Part shown: one piece after another, positions 34,687 through 43,093 of the stretch | How the letters are laid out: every line of letters begins with the position of its first letter | Numbering within the stretch: the first letter of the stretch is position 1 | DNA from: an uncultured Collinsella sp. | GTDB taxonomy: Bacteria > Actinomycetota > Coriobacteriia > Coriobacteriales > Coriobacteriaceae | Reading direction: 5' to 3' | Assembly: GCA_902493895.1 (NCBI GenBank) | Contig: CABUQW010000005.1 | Span: forward strand, 23,966 to 87,965 | DNA length: 64,000 bases | The notes under the pieces: generated by a model | The model's input: the letters and a program-made list of their open reading frames with translations, nothing else | What the model was told of the DNA's origin: nothing | Database searches by the model: none | Translations under genes and position numbers: made by a program

Positions 34687-34850
34687 CGCTGGTTGAGCAT
34701 AAGTCAGCGAAAACGCCCCTAAGCGAGCAAGGTGACGTGAAAGAGGAGGGAAGCGTACTTCGGTACGCGACCGACGATTGAACGTCAGATTGCCGCTTAG
34801 GGGCGTTTGCAGCGTCGACTAGTTACGCGGTTTGGTAAAACCGCGTAACT
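34687..34850. repeat. Structured modular repeat (copy 2) ending at the gntR2 stop
   Basis: Three modules follow in order. First is a small hairpin with CGCTG...CAGCG arms at 34687-34709. Second is a nested hairpin at 34711-34808, with perfect 15-bp outer arms and apical hairpin GCGTACTTCGGTACGC. It contains GGTGACGTGAAAGAGGAG and CGACGATTGAACGTCA. Third is GCAGCGTCGACT plus a perfect 13-bp hairpin (34821-34833 with 34838-34850). The last base of the third overlaps the gntR2 stop. Confidence 0.88.
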
Positions 34851-35569
34851 TACATGACCATAACGTAGCGCGATCCCACGTAGTACTGCTTACCCATCAG
34901 GACCGGCTCGCCGTTGGGGCCGGTAAAGCCGGCACGCAGGTTGAGCAGCGGATCGTGCGGAGCAATGCCCAACTCGGCCGCCTGCTCGGTATTGGCACGA
35001 ACGGCCTCGACCGTGCGGTAGCCAACCGAGACAATCGGCGTTCCGCCAACACGCTCGACCTCGGCAAAAATCGACTTGTCCTCAAGATCGGCCGTCAACA
35101 GCTCACGGTAGGCGTCAAACGGCACAAAGATGTTCTCCTCAAAGATGGGCTCGCCGTCGGCTGTACGCACGCGCTTAATATGCAGCAGCAGCGCGTCCTT
35201 TTGCAGGCCAAAGAACTCCATCTCGTTTTGACGTGCCGGCACAATCTGGCGATCGACCACATGCGCGCCCGCCTTCATGCCATTATCGGCACACAGCGCG
35301 GTAAACGTCTGCAGCGTCGAAGCGTGGAACTGGCGGTTGATGTGCGGCGTGGAGACAAAGGTGCCACGGCCCTGCTGCTTAACCAGGTAGCCATCGGAGC
35401 ACAGCTCCTCGACGGCGCGGCGCACCGTAATGCGGCTCACGTCGTACTGCTCGGCTAGCTCAAGCTCGGACGGAATACGCTCCTTGGGTGCATAAACACC
35501 TTTCTCGATCGCATCCTTGATTTCGTCGTAAATCTGCTGGTAAAGCGGTGCATTTTTGGGCGCAGGCAT
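34850..35569 (-). CDS. GntR-family regulator with UTRA domain (regulator 2)
   Basis: 239 residues. The winged helix (ITVRRAVEEL, QQGRGTFV) is followed by a UTRA domain to the C-terminus. It is a paralogue of regulator 1. The motif GTATATAACG(A/T)CTA-like upstream of its start recurs before the EamA gene (43031-43050), with a shorter match before the PTS operon (41741-41773). It is therefore the best candidate to control them. The start has an acceptable site (GATATGCC region, weak). Confidence 0.9.
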   Translation of the reverse strand: MPAPKNAPLYQQIYDEIKDAIEKGVYAPKERIPSELELAEQYDVSRITVRRAVEELCSDGYLVKQQGRGTFVSTPHINRQFHASTLQTFTALCADNGMKAGAHVVDRQIVPARQNEMEFFGLQKDALLLHIKRVRTADGEPIFEENIFVPFDAYRELLTADLEDKSIFAEVERVGGTPIVSVGYRTVEAVRANTEQAAELGIAPHDPLLNLRAGFTGPNGEPVLMGKQYYVGSRYVMVM

Positions 35570-35606
35570 ATCTAATCACTCTTATCGAAATATTGAAATA
35601 ACTAAT

Positions 35607-35623
35607 ACGTATATAACGTCTAG
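35607..35623. promoter_or_regulatory. Candidate operator before gntR2
   Basis: ACGTATATAACGTCTAG. Its core TATAACG(A/T)CT recurs at 41753-41762 and on the minus strand at 43034-43043, which supports a shared regulator, probably gntR2 itself. Confidence 0.5.
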
Positions 35624-35661
35624 TTTCATGTTACCTCATATTGATAAAACGATACACCCTC

Positions 35662-35705
35662 CCTACCAAAAAGCGACAGCTTCATTTTGGCAGGTTTTAT
35701 CTGGG
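35662..35705. repeat. REP-C palindrome (copy 2)
   Basis: CCTACCAAAAAGCGACAG..TTCATTTTGGCAGGTTTTATCTGGG. The arms pair, and the tail TTTTATCTGGG is shared with copies 1 (inverted) and 3. Confidence 0.8.
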
Positions 35706-35788
35706 TAAACGAAAGTCCCTCGAAAGCAACGGGGCTTTCGTGGGGCTCATACGGAAGGATTGCGCCAGGCCGGCAAAATGCCAAAACC

Positions 35789-36796
35789 CTACTTGCCGTC
35801 GTCCTGCTGCAGGCTATCCTGCTCGCTGAGGCGCGCCTGCCTGCTGGCCATGCGTGCGGGCTTGTCGGGATCGGGAACGGCCGTGGGCATGGGCTCGTCG
35901 ACATGACCGCCCCACCAGCCGCCCACAAAGTTGAGCGTGTGGAACACATTGATCACGGCGCCGGGATCAATGTCGCACACCAGCTTGATAATGTCCTGGC
36001 TCTCATAGGTCGATACAACGGCGTGCAGCAGGTACATCTTCTCGCGGCTGTATCCGCCGATGACCTCAGCGCAGCTAATGCCGTGCTGAAAATGGTCAAC
36101 ATAGGCGGTCATGACCTCGTCTGCCTTACGCGTCGTGATCTGCAGCGTCACGCGGTCGTAACGACGATAGAAACTGTCGATGGTCTTGGTCGAAATAAAC
36201 TGGAACACGATGGAGTACGCCGCCTTGTCCCAGCCAAACATAAAGCCAAAGATCGCCAGGATAAAGCAGTTGAAACCAAAGATGACGCCCCAGATGGTCT
36301 TGCCCGTGTGGTTGGAAACCCACAGCGCGATAAAGTCGGTGCCGCCAGTGGATGCGCCGGATTTAAGCGCGATGGCAGCGCCCAGACCCGAGACCACGCC
36401 GCCAAAAATGATGAGCATGATCTTGTCGCCCAAAAACGGAGCGAAGTGAAAGACGTTGAGAAACAGCGATGAGAGCACGACCTGCATCATCGAGAAGATG
36501 ACGAAGCGCTTGCTAATGCCGCTCCAACATAGGAGCGCCACGGGGATGTTGAGCGCGAGCATACCGAGCGAGATGTCGATGTGAACGCCGCCGAGCGAGG
36601 TAACGCGATCGAGCAGGACCGCGACGCCGGTAAGACCGCTCGGAAGCAGGTCGGCGGGCTGGATGAACGCCTGGATCAGGAATGTCTGGAGAACGGCGGA
36701 AATGGTGACCGCCACGGCGGTAATAGCGCGGCGGACGATGGTGAGGCGGCCGAGTACGAGCACGCGGTCCGTGAGCTGATCGATGGCGTTCGCCAC
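35789..36796 (-). CDS. YitT family membrane protein with DUF2179 domain
   Basis: 335 residues. An N-terminal YitT part with five or six predicted helices includes the conserved GGVVSGLGAAIALKSGASTGG block and GGTDFIAL. It is followed by a cytoplasmic DUF2179 domain (RVTLQITTRKADEV) and an acidic/Gln tail. The function is unknown; the family has been linked to metabolite transport. The start is a GTG at 36796 with AAAGGAGCCC upstream, since no in-frame ATG has a site. Its role in the sugar cluster is not shown. Confidence 0.85.
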   Translation of the reverse strand: MANAIDQLTDRVLVLGRLTIVRRAITAVAVTISAVLQTFLIQAFIQPADLLPSGLTGVAVLLDRVTSLGGVHIDISLGMLALNIPVALLCWSGISKRFVIFSMMQVVLSSLFLNVFHFAPFLGDKIMLIIFGGVVSGLGAAIALKSGASTGGTDFIALWVSNHTGKTIWGVIFGFNCFILAIFGFMFGWDKAAYSIVFQFISTKTIDSFYRRYDRVTLQITTRKADEVMTAYVDHFQHGISCAEVIGGYSREKMYLLHAVVSTYESQDIIKLVCDIDPGAVINVFHTLNFVGGWWGGHVDEPMPTAVPDPDKPARMASRQARLSEQDSLQQDDGK

Positions 36797-36934
36797 GCGG
36801 GCTCCTTTCGAAGGCAAATCTAGTTGTGAGGCATGCCGGCGATTGTAGCACGGAGCGTGCGAGGGCGCTTCAATTCGCCCTCCCTCGACAACCAAAACGG
36901 GACCAGCAACCCCACGACCAAAGGCCCAAATTAC

Positions 36935-37053
36935 AAGTGAGTAGACTTTTTACGATCTGCCGAGCACACCCAAAACAGCCACCTCTGTGACCTGCGGTTT
37001 TACAGAGAAAGATATGCATTGTGCTCGGCCTGCGCCAAAAAGTCTACTCACTT
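36935..37053. repeat. Long imperfect palindrome (module E)
   Basis: The outer 17-bp arms are perfect: AAGTGAGTAGACTTTTT at 36935-36951 with its complement at 37037-37053. An inner GCCGAGCACA/TGTGCTCGGC pair and a central hairpin (CTCTGTGA...TTTTACAGAG) follow. It lies between the HAD gene's stop and the YitT start and fills most of that gap. Confidence 0.85.
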
Positions 37054-37151
37054 AGCCCGAATCGAAGCCAAACGGATCAAAATCGAAACCAAATTGAGCG
37101 AGTCCACCGCAAAAAAACGTTTGAACCCGTGCTTCTCGCGGCAGATTGACA

Positions 37152-37781
37152 CTACAAAGTGGCCAAAATGTCGGACAGGTTGTCGATGACAACGTCGGCG
37201 GCGGACTGGTCCAGGTTAACGCCCTCGTGCGGACGCAGCGCCAAGACGCGGGCGCCGGAGCGCTTGCCGGCCTCGATCCCCAAAGGCGAATCCTCGATAA
37301 CCAGGCACTCGGCAGGCTCCACCCCCAGCGCCTCCATGGCACGCAGGTAGATCTCGGGATCGGGCTTAAACGCACTGCACTCGTGGCCGCTGATGGTGTA
37401 ATCCAGCACATCGGCAATGCCAGCGATCTCCACCAGCTCGTCAATGAGCTCGCGATAGGACGAGCTCGCGATGGCACACTTCACGCCACGCTCGTGCAGC
37501 TCGCGCATCACCGGCTCCGTCTGCTCGTTGAGCAGCTCGGCATACGGAACGGGGTGATCCGGGCTGTAGACCTGCTTGTACTCCACGCGCAGACGCTCGC
37601 GCAGCTCAACATCGTCGGGCACCAGCGCCTCCCAAATGGCAGGCTCGTTAGACCCCGAAAGATCGGGGATCTCGTCAAAGTGGAACCCTTTCTCTTCCAT
37701 AAACGCCACGCGACGACGGTTGTAGAACCACTCGGTATCGACCAGCACGCCGTCCATATCAAACAGCACCGCCTTGATCAT
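37152..37781 (-). CDS. HAD-family phosphatase (beta-phosphoglucomutase-like)
   Basis: 209 residues. Motif I is FDMDGVLVDTE, motif II ASSSYREL, the motif III lysine lies in AFKPDPEIYL and motif IV is IEDSPLGIEAG. The four-helix cap between I and II is of the beta-phosphoglucomutase/phosphatase type. It may act on a sugar phosphate released by the neighbouring deglycase. The ATG used has GGAGGAG seven bases upstream. It follows the terminator of the PTS-SIS operon and a REP-C repeat, so cotranscription with the PTS is unclear. Confidence 0.88.
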   Translation of the reverse strand: MIKAVLFDMDGVLVDTEWFYNRRRVAFMEEKGFHFDEIPDLSGSNEPAIWEALVPDDVELRERLRVEYKQVYSPDHPVPYAELLNEQTEPVMRELHERGVKCAIASSSYRELIDELVEIAGIADVLDYTISGHECSAFKPDPEIYLRAMEALGVEPAECLVIEDSPLGIEAGKRSGARVLALRPHEGVNLDQSAADVVIDNLSDILATL

Positions 37782-37796
37782 ACGCATCTCCTCCCA

Positions 37797-37841
37797 CCTG
37801 CCAAAAAGGGACAGGTTTATTTTGGTAGGTTTTATCTGGGG
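37797..37841. repeat. REP-C palindrome (copy 3)
   Basis: Contains ACCTGCCAAAAAGGGACAGG followed by TTTATTTTGGTAGGTTTTATCTGGGG. It lies between the PTS operon terminator and the HAD start. Confidence 0.85.
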
Positions 37842-37875
37842 TTTTACGGCGCGACAGACGCACCCTCCCCAAAGC

Positions 37876-37906
37876 AAAAAGGGGACGGGGCACAAACCCC
37901 ATCCCC
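37876..37906 (-). terminator. Terminator of the PTS-SIS operon
   Basis: On the minus strand a 10-bp stem (GGGGATGGGG/CCCCGTCCCC, one G-U) is followed by TTTTT. It lies 34 bases past the SIS 2 stop. Confidence 0.9.
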
Positions 37907-37940
37907 TCTCAATCAACCCGTAAGGTCTACTTACTTGTGA

Positions 37941-38924
37941 TTAGTAGGAAAGCTTCCACATGTAGCGACGCATGGTCAGCGGGTGCTGACGGGCCTCGGC
38001 GATCTGGTTGCCGTACTCGCGCATAACGGCGAGGTGCAGCAGCGGGTTGAAGTAGGTGACGACGCTCGCGGGCACGGCGTCAGCCAGGCCGTAGTCCTTG
38101 GAGTCGATCAGAGCGACCTTGGCGCCCATGCGCTCAAGGAAGGTGAGGGCGCGGGCGTCCATCGGACGGGTAGCGCCATCGGACATGAAGAAGACGTAGG
38201 GCTTACCCTCGGTGGAAACCTCGAACGGGCCGTGGAAGTACTCGCCGGTGTTGTAGGCGGCGGCGTCGATCCACTGCATCTCGGTGAACAGGAAGGCGGC
38301 GTGAGAATAAGCCATCTTCTCGGAGGCACCGGAAGCCATGAAGTAGATCATCTTGTCGTCCTTGAAGTCCTCGGCGAACTTCTTGGCGAGCTTCTTGCAG
38401 TGCTGAGCGGCGTTCTCGCAGAGCTCGAAGACGTTGGTGAGGCCGGTGATCATGTCCTCGTAGTGGTCATAGCCCTCGGTCTGCTGAAGGATCTCGAGAG
38501 CAAGAGCGATGGCATAGCCGGGCTTCTCGCACTTGGCAGCGTAGTTGGCGTGGAAGCCGTGAACGATAACGTGGTCGGCGTCGACGGTCAGAGCGGAGCC
38601 AGCCTTGTTGGTGAGGGAGACGACCGGGCAGTTGTGCTTCTTGGCGGTCTTGTTGGCCTCGACGGTCTCGGGCGTGGAGCCACCGAGGGAGCAGGTGATC
38701 ACGAAGGTGTGCTCGTTGACCCAGGAAGGCGTGTCGTAGTTGAACTCGTTAGCGGTGAAGATCTGAACGTTCAGCTTGTCCGTGTTGTTGGCCAGGAAGT
38801 ACTTGGCGGGGTAGAGGTCGGACATGGAGGCACCGCAGCCGACGAAAGCGACGCTGTGGATCTCGTGGTTGGACAGGACGTCAGCGACGATCTGCTTAGG
38901 GAGGTTAAGGTCGATCTCGTACAT
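37941..38924 (-). CDS. SIS-domain deglycase-like protein 2 (FrlB/GfrE-F family), PTS operon
   Basis: 327 residues with the NTGEYFHGPFE signature, an N-terminal FVGCGASMSDLYPAKYF phosphosugar loop and the C-terminus RRYMWKLSY. It is the last gene of an operon after IIAB, IIC and IID. This is the layout expected if the PTS phosphorylates an Amadori product and this enzyme splits it in the cytoplasm. The start used (MYEIDLN) has AAAGGA nine bases before it. Longer in-frame starts lack a site. Substrate class is an inference from family and operon. Confidence 0.85.
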   Translation of the reverse strand: MYEIDLNLPKQIVADVLSNHEIHSVAFVGCGASMSDLYPAKYFLANNTDKLNVQIFTANEFNYDTPSWVNEHTFVITCSLGGSTPETVEANKTAKKHNCPVVSLTNKAGSALTVDADHVIVHGFHANYAAKCEKPGYAIALALEILQQTEGYDHYEDMITGLTNVFELCENAAQHCKKLAKKFAEDFKDDKMIYFMASGASEKMAYSHAAFLFTEMQWIDAAAYNTGEYFHGPFEVSTEGKPYVFFMSDGATRPMDARALTFLERMGAKVALIDSKDYGLADAVPASVVTYFNPLLHLAVMREYGNQIAEARQHPLTMRRYMWKLSY

Positions 38925-39057
38925 CTGACACATTCCTTTCGATTTTTGCGGCGCCACATTGCCGGGCGCTCGCAGGGTTACCGTGGTTTGGACCGAGTCG
39001 CCGGCCCGTTGAGGATGTGACAAAGGGGCTGTCCCATTGTCACGTATAGGGATGGAA

Positions 39058-39088
39058 GCCTGCCTGGGGTATGGGATGCCAGGCAGGC
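39058..39088. other. Intercistronic hairpin between IID and SIS 2
   Basis: A perfect 10-bp stem GCCTGCCTGG/CCAGGCAGGC, without a T run. It probably stabilises or processes the transcript. The 198-base gap is long for an operon otherwise spaced at 13-36 bases. Confidence 0.6.
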
Positions 39089-39122
39089 CCCCGGGGGAAA
39101 GCGGTTAGACGCTTGGTCGCGA

Positions 39123-39956
39123 CTAGGCCAGGATGCCGGCCGCGGAGAGGGCGATGCCGCCCACGATGGCGATCACGAGAAGCCAACCGGTGTTGACGTT
39201 CTTCTTGATGAGCCAGTACATAAGGCCGGTGAGGCCAAGGGAGATCATCTGGGGCATCATGCCGTCCAGGATGTCCTGGATAACGACGGTGCCCTCAGCG
39301 AACTGCAGCGGGGTGGTGGCGCCAATCAGCGTAGCGATCATGCCGCCCACGGACATAAGGCCCACGATGCCGCAGACATACATGAGCTTCTCCATGAGGT
39401 CGCCGCCCTGAAGCTTGCTCAGGTACTCGTGGCCGCCCTGATAGCCCATCTTGGCTGCGAACCAGGTGATCAGCACAGAGGGGACGATGGAGATGAGCAT
39501 GGCCAGGATCGGGCCCATGATGGAGCCCTGCTGAGCCAGCTGAACGCCCAGGCCAAAGGCGATAACGCGGATGGTGCCCTGGAAGAAGGAGTCACCGATG
39601 CCGGAAAGCGGACCCATGAGGGAGGTCTTGACCGCGTTAATCGAATCGGGATCGAAGTTCTCGGGATCCTTGGCGTACTCCTCCTCCATGGAGGCGGAGA
39701 GACCCAGGATGAAAGCGCTCGTCTGCGGGGTGCAGTTGTAGAACGCCATGTGACGGTGGTAAGCCTCTTTCTTAGCAGCGAGCTGCTTGGGGTCGGACTC
39801 GTCCGGATAGAGGCGATCGAGCGTGGGAACCATGCCGTAGAGGAAGCCCATGTTCATCTGACGCTCGTAGTTCCAAGAGGCCTGGATGGCCCAGGAGCGC
39901 CAGAAGAACTGGCTGACCTTCTTGTTCAGGGACACGTCCTTGGTTGCGGTTGCCAT
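39123..39956 (-). CDS. PTS system mannose-family component IID
   Basis: 277 residues. Membrane component IID, which with IIC forms the sugar channel. It begins with the conserved family stretch SQFFWRSWAIQASWNYERQ and has the MGPLSGIGDSFF block. A C-terminal helix anchors it. It follows IIC by 13 bases and precedes SIS gene 2. The start has GGAGGAAC upstream. Confidence 0.93.
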   Translation of the reverse strand: MATATKDVSLNKKVSQFFWRSWAIQASWNYERQMNMGFLYGMVPTLDRLYPDESDPKQLAAKKEAYHRHMAFYNCTPQTSAFILGLSASMEEEYAKDPENFDPDSINAVKTSLMGPLSGIGDSFFQGTIRVIAFGLGVQLAQQGSIMGPILAMLISIVPSVLITWFAAKMGYQGGHEYLSKLQGGDLMEKLMYVCGIVGLMSVGGMIATLIGATTPLQFAEGTVVIQDILDGMMPQMISLGLTGLMYWLIKKNVNTGWLLVIAIVGGIALSAAGILA

Positions 39957-39969
39957 AGTGTGTTCCTCC

Positions 39970-40764
39970 TTAGTCTTCGTCGTCTTCGAGCGGATCGTAG
40001 TCGGAATCGACACCGGCGGCTGCATGGGAACCGTTGAACTTGAAGCCCATGAAGACGACAGCCAGGCACACACCGATCAGAGCGACCGCGATGACGGACA
40101 GGTTGAGGTAAGCGGCGAGCAGGAAACCGATGAACAGGAACGGAGTCATACCCTTCTTGATCATCATGGTGAGCAGCAGGGCCAAGCCGTAGGCGGTCAT
40201 GATCTTGGTCGAAACGTTAAGACCAGTGGACAGCCACTCGGGAACCATGTTGACGATGGCCTGAACCAGGTCGGTGCCAACAAAGACGGCGAGGAAGATC
40301 GGCAGGAAGTACATGATGGCGTACAGACCGGAGCCGGCGCAGATGTGCATACGGTAGGCGGTCTTGAACTTTCCGTTATCGATCGCGCTATCTGCCACAT
40401 GGGTGAGGGCGGCGATGATGGAACGGAACACGATGCCGAGGAGCTGACCCAGGACGGCGACCGGGATGGCGATCGTCATGGCGGTCTCGGCAGAAGCATC
40501 GGTCAGGCACGCAAAGGCAGCGGCCACGATGCCGCCCAGGACCATATCGGGCGGAACGGCGGCGCCGACCTGCACCAGGCCCATGGACACGAGCTCGACG
40601 GCGGCACCGACGGCAAGGCCGGTGGGCACATCGCCCAGCAGCAGACCGACGAGCGTAGCGCCAACGAGGGGCTGCTCGAAGTTAAGACGACCGAGCAGGC
40701 GGGAGTCCCACATGCAGAACACGCCGACGAGGCCGACGAGCACCGCACTGATGAACGTATTCAT
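39970..40764 (-). CDS. PTS system mannose/sorbose-family component IIC
   Basis: 264-residue membrane permease of a mannose-family PTS. The typical GDVPTGLAVGAAVELVSMG block near residue 50 and several hydrophobic segments support this. It carries the sugar across the membrane for phosphorylation by the IIB domain. It follows IIAB by 36 bases and is separated from IID by 13. The start has AAAGGAGAAGG upstream. Confidence 0.92.
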   Translation of the reverse strand: MNTFISAVLVGLVGVFCMWDSRLLGRLNFEQPLVGATLVGLLLGDVPTGLAVGAAVELVSMGLVQVGAAVPPDMVLGGIVAAAFACLTDASAETAMTIAIPVAVLGQLLGIVFRSIIAALTHVADSAIDNGKFKTAYRMHICAGSGLYAIMYFLPIFLAVFVGTDLVQAIVNMVPEWLSTGLNVSTKIMTAYGLALLLTMMIKKGMTPFLFIGFLLAAYLNLSVIAVALIGVCLAVVFMGFKFNGSHAAAGVDSDYDPLEDDED

Positions 40765-40800
40765 ACCCTTCTCCTTTCAGTCAGGCAAAAGCCTGGTTGA

Positions 40801-41724
40801 TTACAGCTTGGCGTCGATGTCGACGCTCTGATACGTAGGGGTCTGCTGGACGTAGAGCTTGATGCCCATGTCGAGCAGCTGGTTGACGTCGGCCTTCTGG
40901 TTGGCGTCGAGGAAGACGGAGCTGTCCTTGCCGCCGACCTGATCGGCACCGTCGTGGTTGGCGGTGGCGCCCAGGTTGATGGCGTCGAGCTTGTAGCCCT
41001 GGCAGAACTGCAGCATCTCGGCAGTGTTGCCAAATACGAACATGACACGCTCGCCGAGGGTGTTGAGTTTGTCCATCTTGGCGAGGGCACGCTCGACGGT
41101 GAAGACGTTCAGACGCACGCCCTGGGGCTTGGCCAGCTTAAGAGCGCCCTTCTTGATGTCATCGTTGGCGGCAGCGTTGTCAACGACGATGATGCGCTCG
41201 GCCTGAACCTTGGTGGTCCAGGTAAAGACGACCTGGCCGTGAAGCAGACGGTAGTCAAGACGTGCGAGGACGATCTTGGCGGGACCGGAGCTGTGACGGG
41301 GCGCCTTGGCCTTCTTGGCGGGAGCCGCGGCAGCCTCGACCGGTGCGTTGGGGTTGGTCAGACCGGTACGGGCCTCGTTGATGAGGGCCGCGAGCTCGGC
41401 GCCCTTGACGGGGACGGGGCTCATAGCGAGCGTCAGTGCCAGCGGAATGTTGAAACCACTGACAACCGTGAACTTCGTGCCGTTCTTGGAAAGCTCGACC
41501 ATGTTGTTGTTGACCGAGCTGCCGAGCATATCGGTCAGCACATAGACGGTGTCGTCCGCGTTGAACGTGGCGATCATGGCGTCCACCTTATTGGTGATGG
41601 GCTCCTTGTCGTCACGAGCAAGCGACACGACGTGGACGTTCGACACGTCGCCGAGAACCATCTCGAGCGTGTCTTTGGCGCCTGCGGCCAGGCCGCCATG
41701 AGATGCGAGAATGATCTGATTCAT
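40801..41724 (-). CDS. PTS system mannose-family IIAB fusion
   Basis: 307 residues. The N-terminal IIA domain has the phosphorylation site His9 in ASHGG. An Ala/Pro/Lys-rich linker lies at about 125-147. The C-terminal IIB domain has His162 in LDYRLLHGQV. It receives phosphate from HPr and passes it to the sugar. The start has AAAAGGAGGAGG upstream. It is the first gene of the PTS operon, preceded by candidate operators with the TATAACG motif. Confidence 0.95.
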   Translation of the reverse strand: MNQIILASHGGLAAGAKDTLEMVLGDVSNVHVVSLARDDKEPITNKVDAMIATFNADDTVYVLTDMLGSSVNNNMVELSKNGTKFTVVSGFNIPLALTLAMSPVPVKGAELAALINEARTGLTNPNAPVEAAAAPAKKAKAPRHSSGPAKIVLARLDYRLLHGQVVFTWTTKVQAERIIVVDNAAANDDIKKGALKLAKPQGVRLNVFTVERALAKMDKLNTLGERVMFVFGNTAEMLQFCQGYKLDAINLGATANHDGADQVGGKDSSVFLDANQKADVNQLLDMGIKLYVQQTPTYQSVDIDAKL

Positions 41725-41740
41725 CTTGCCTCCTCCTTTT

Positions 41741-41773
41741 CGTTATGGTCATTATAACGTCTTATACGTTGCT
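41741..41773. promoter_or_regulatory. Candidate promoter/operator of the PTS operon
   Basis: CGTTATGGTCATTATAACG (41741-41759) is an inverted repeat that includes a minus-strand TATAAT (41751-41756). CTTATACG follows. Its TATAACG core is shared with the gntR2 and EamA upstream regions. No good -35 was found, so regulation by an activator is possible. Confidence 0.5.
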
Positions 41774-41907
41774 TATATTGCTAATTAGTATAAAGACCGT
41801 TCGCGGGTGAAAATCGACCGTTGACGGGTTTAACGCACTTGAAACGTTGGGGCCGGGTAGGCCGGCGCTGACTGGATAACCCCAGGTCGGACGCCACGCG
41901 CAATCCC

Positions 41908-43026
41908 CTATCGCACGAAGTACCAGGGGCTTTCCTGTACGGTGGGCTCCAGCGCGATGCCGGTGCGTTCCTTAAACAGATCCATGTCCTGCGATTTCTC
42001 CGTCCACCACGCGTTGGGCTTAAAGGTCATGCTCTCAATGACATGACCGACAAACACGCTGTTGCGCAGCTTGGAGAAGTCGGTATTCATAATCAGGATG
42101 GACGCGAGCACCAGCACGATGCCCAGGACTTTGATCGCGCCGGCGGGCTCGGCGTAGACACCAATGCCCAACAGTACGGTGACGACCGTCTCGAATGACA
42201 TTACGACGGGAACTTTCGACGTCTCGAGCCCCATGGACAGGCCCTGCATATATAAGATGTAAGCCACGGCTGTGGGGATGAGTCCAAAGCCAAGGAACAG
42301 CAGCAGCAGCTGTGGCGACATTGCCGCGGCGACATCCGGCCACGGAGCCGCGATAGCCGCCATAACCGCACCGCCAAAAACAAAGCCCCAAAACGTGACA
42401 GCCAGCGGGTGGACCGTCTTGGTTGCTATCCGGCTAAACACCGCGAGCGACGCACCACAAAGGCCTGCAATCACGCCCGATGTGACGCCCCAAACCGAAA
42501 AATGGAAACCGGAAAGGTCGCCATTGGTCACTGCAAGCACGCAGCCAACGATGTTAAAGACAATGGCAACGAGCTTGTTGGGGGTCACGTCCTCGCGATA
42601 AAGTACGCGGCCGAGCATGACACCAAACACCGGCGAGGTGTAGAGCAGCACCGAGGCCGTGGACATGCCGACCTCGCCCATGCACTCGTAATAGCAGGTG
42701 TTGGCGGCGGCCAGACCGACGATACCGACAAGCGCGCAGGGGACGAGCTCTTTGGGGCTTGCCTTGAACAGGGCCAGCGGACCCTGAGCCACGGTAGACC
42801 CCTCACCCGGACGGCAGCCCATAAACATCAGGACCGGCGCCAAGATAAGCGCTCCGACCAACAAGCGAAAGGCAGCCATGCTCTGGGACGAAACGCCCAT
42901 GGCCGAGATGCCGTTTACAAAAATTCCGATGCTGCCCCACATAAGCGCGGCGACCAGCACCAGCACATAGCCCAGATTGCTTTTCTTCAACGCAGCCTCC
43001 TCGGTATTATTTCCAATATGTTTCAC
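41908..43026 (-). CDS. EamA/DMT-family transporter with C-terminal extension
   Basis: 372 residues. Two EamA repeats (residues about 17-315, start LVLVAALMWGSIGIF) are followed by an extra C-terminal tail of about 50 residues (VFVGHVIESMTFKPN and EPTVQESPWYFV). The tail is not typical of the family and ends in aromatic residues. The gene lies just upstream of the PTS operon on the same strand, with a shared operator motif before it. I infer it exports the amino acid released by the deglycase, but this is a guess. The start is preceded by a short AT-rich sequence with no strong site. Confidence 0.82.
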   Translation of the reverse strand: MKHIGNNTEEAALKKSNLGYVLVLVAALMWGSIGIFVNGISAMGVSSQSMAAFRLLVGALILAPVLMFMGCRPGEGSTVAQGPLALFKASPKELVPCALVGIVGLAAANTCYYECMGEVGMSTASVLLYTSPVFGVMLGRVLYREDVTPNKLVAIVFNIVGCVLAVTNGDLSGFHFSVWGVTSGVIAGLCGASLAVFSRIATKTVHPLAVTFWGFVFGGAVMAAIAAPWPDVAAAMSPQLLLLFLGFGLIPTAVAYILYMQGLSMGLETSKVPVVMSFETVVTVLLGIGVYAEPAGAIKVLGIVLVLASILIMNTDFSKLRNSVFVGHVIESMTFKPNAWWTEKSQDMDLFKERTGIALEPTVQESPWYFVR

Positions 43027-43030
43027 ACTA

Positions 43031-43050
43031 CGTTATAGTCGTTATATACA
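43031..43050. promoter_or_regulatory. Candidate operator before the EamA gene
   Basis: CGTTATAGTCGTTATATACA, which on the minus strand reads TGTATATAACGACTATAACG. It matches the gntR2 upstream motif over GTATATAACG(A/T)CTA. It contains two direct copies of CGTTATA nine bases apart. Confidence 0.5.
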
Positions 43051-43093
43051 TTTTTCAAGACACAAATCGCCGAACGGGAAAATCTGCTCTACC

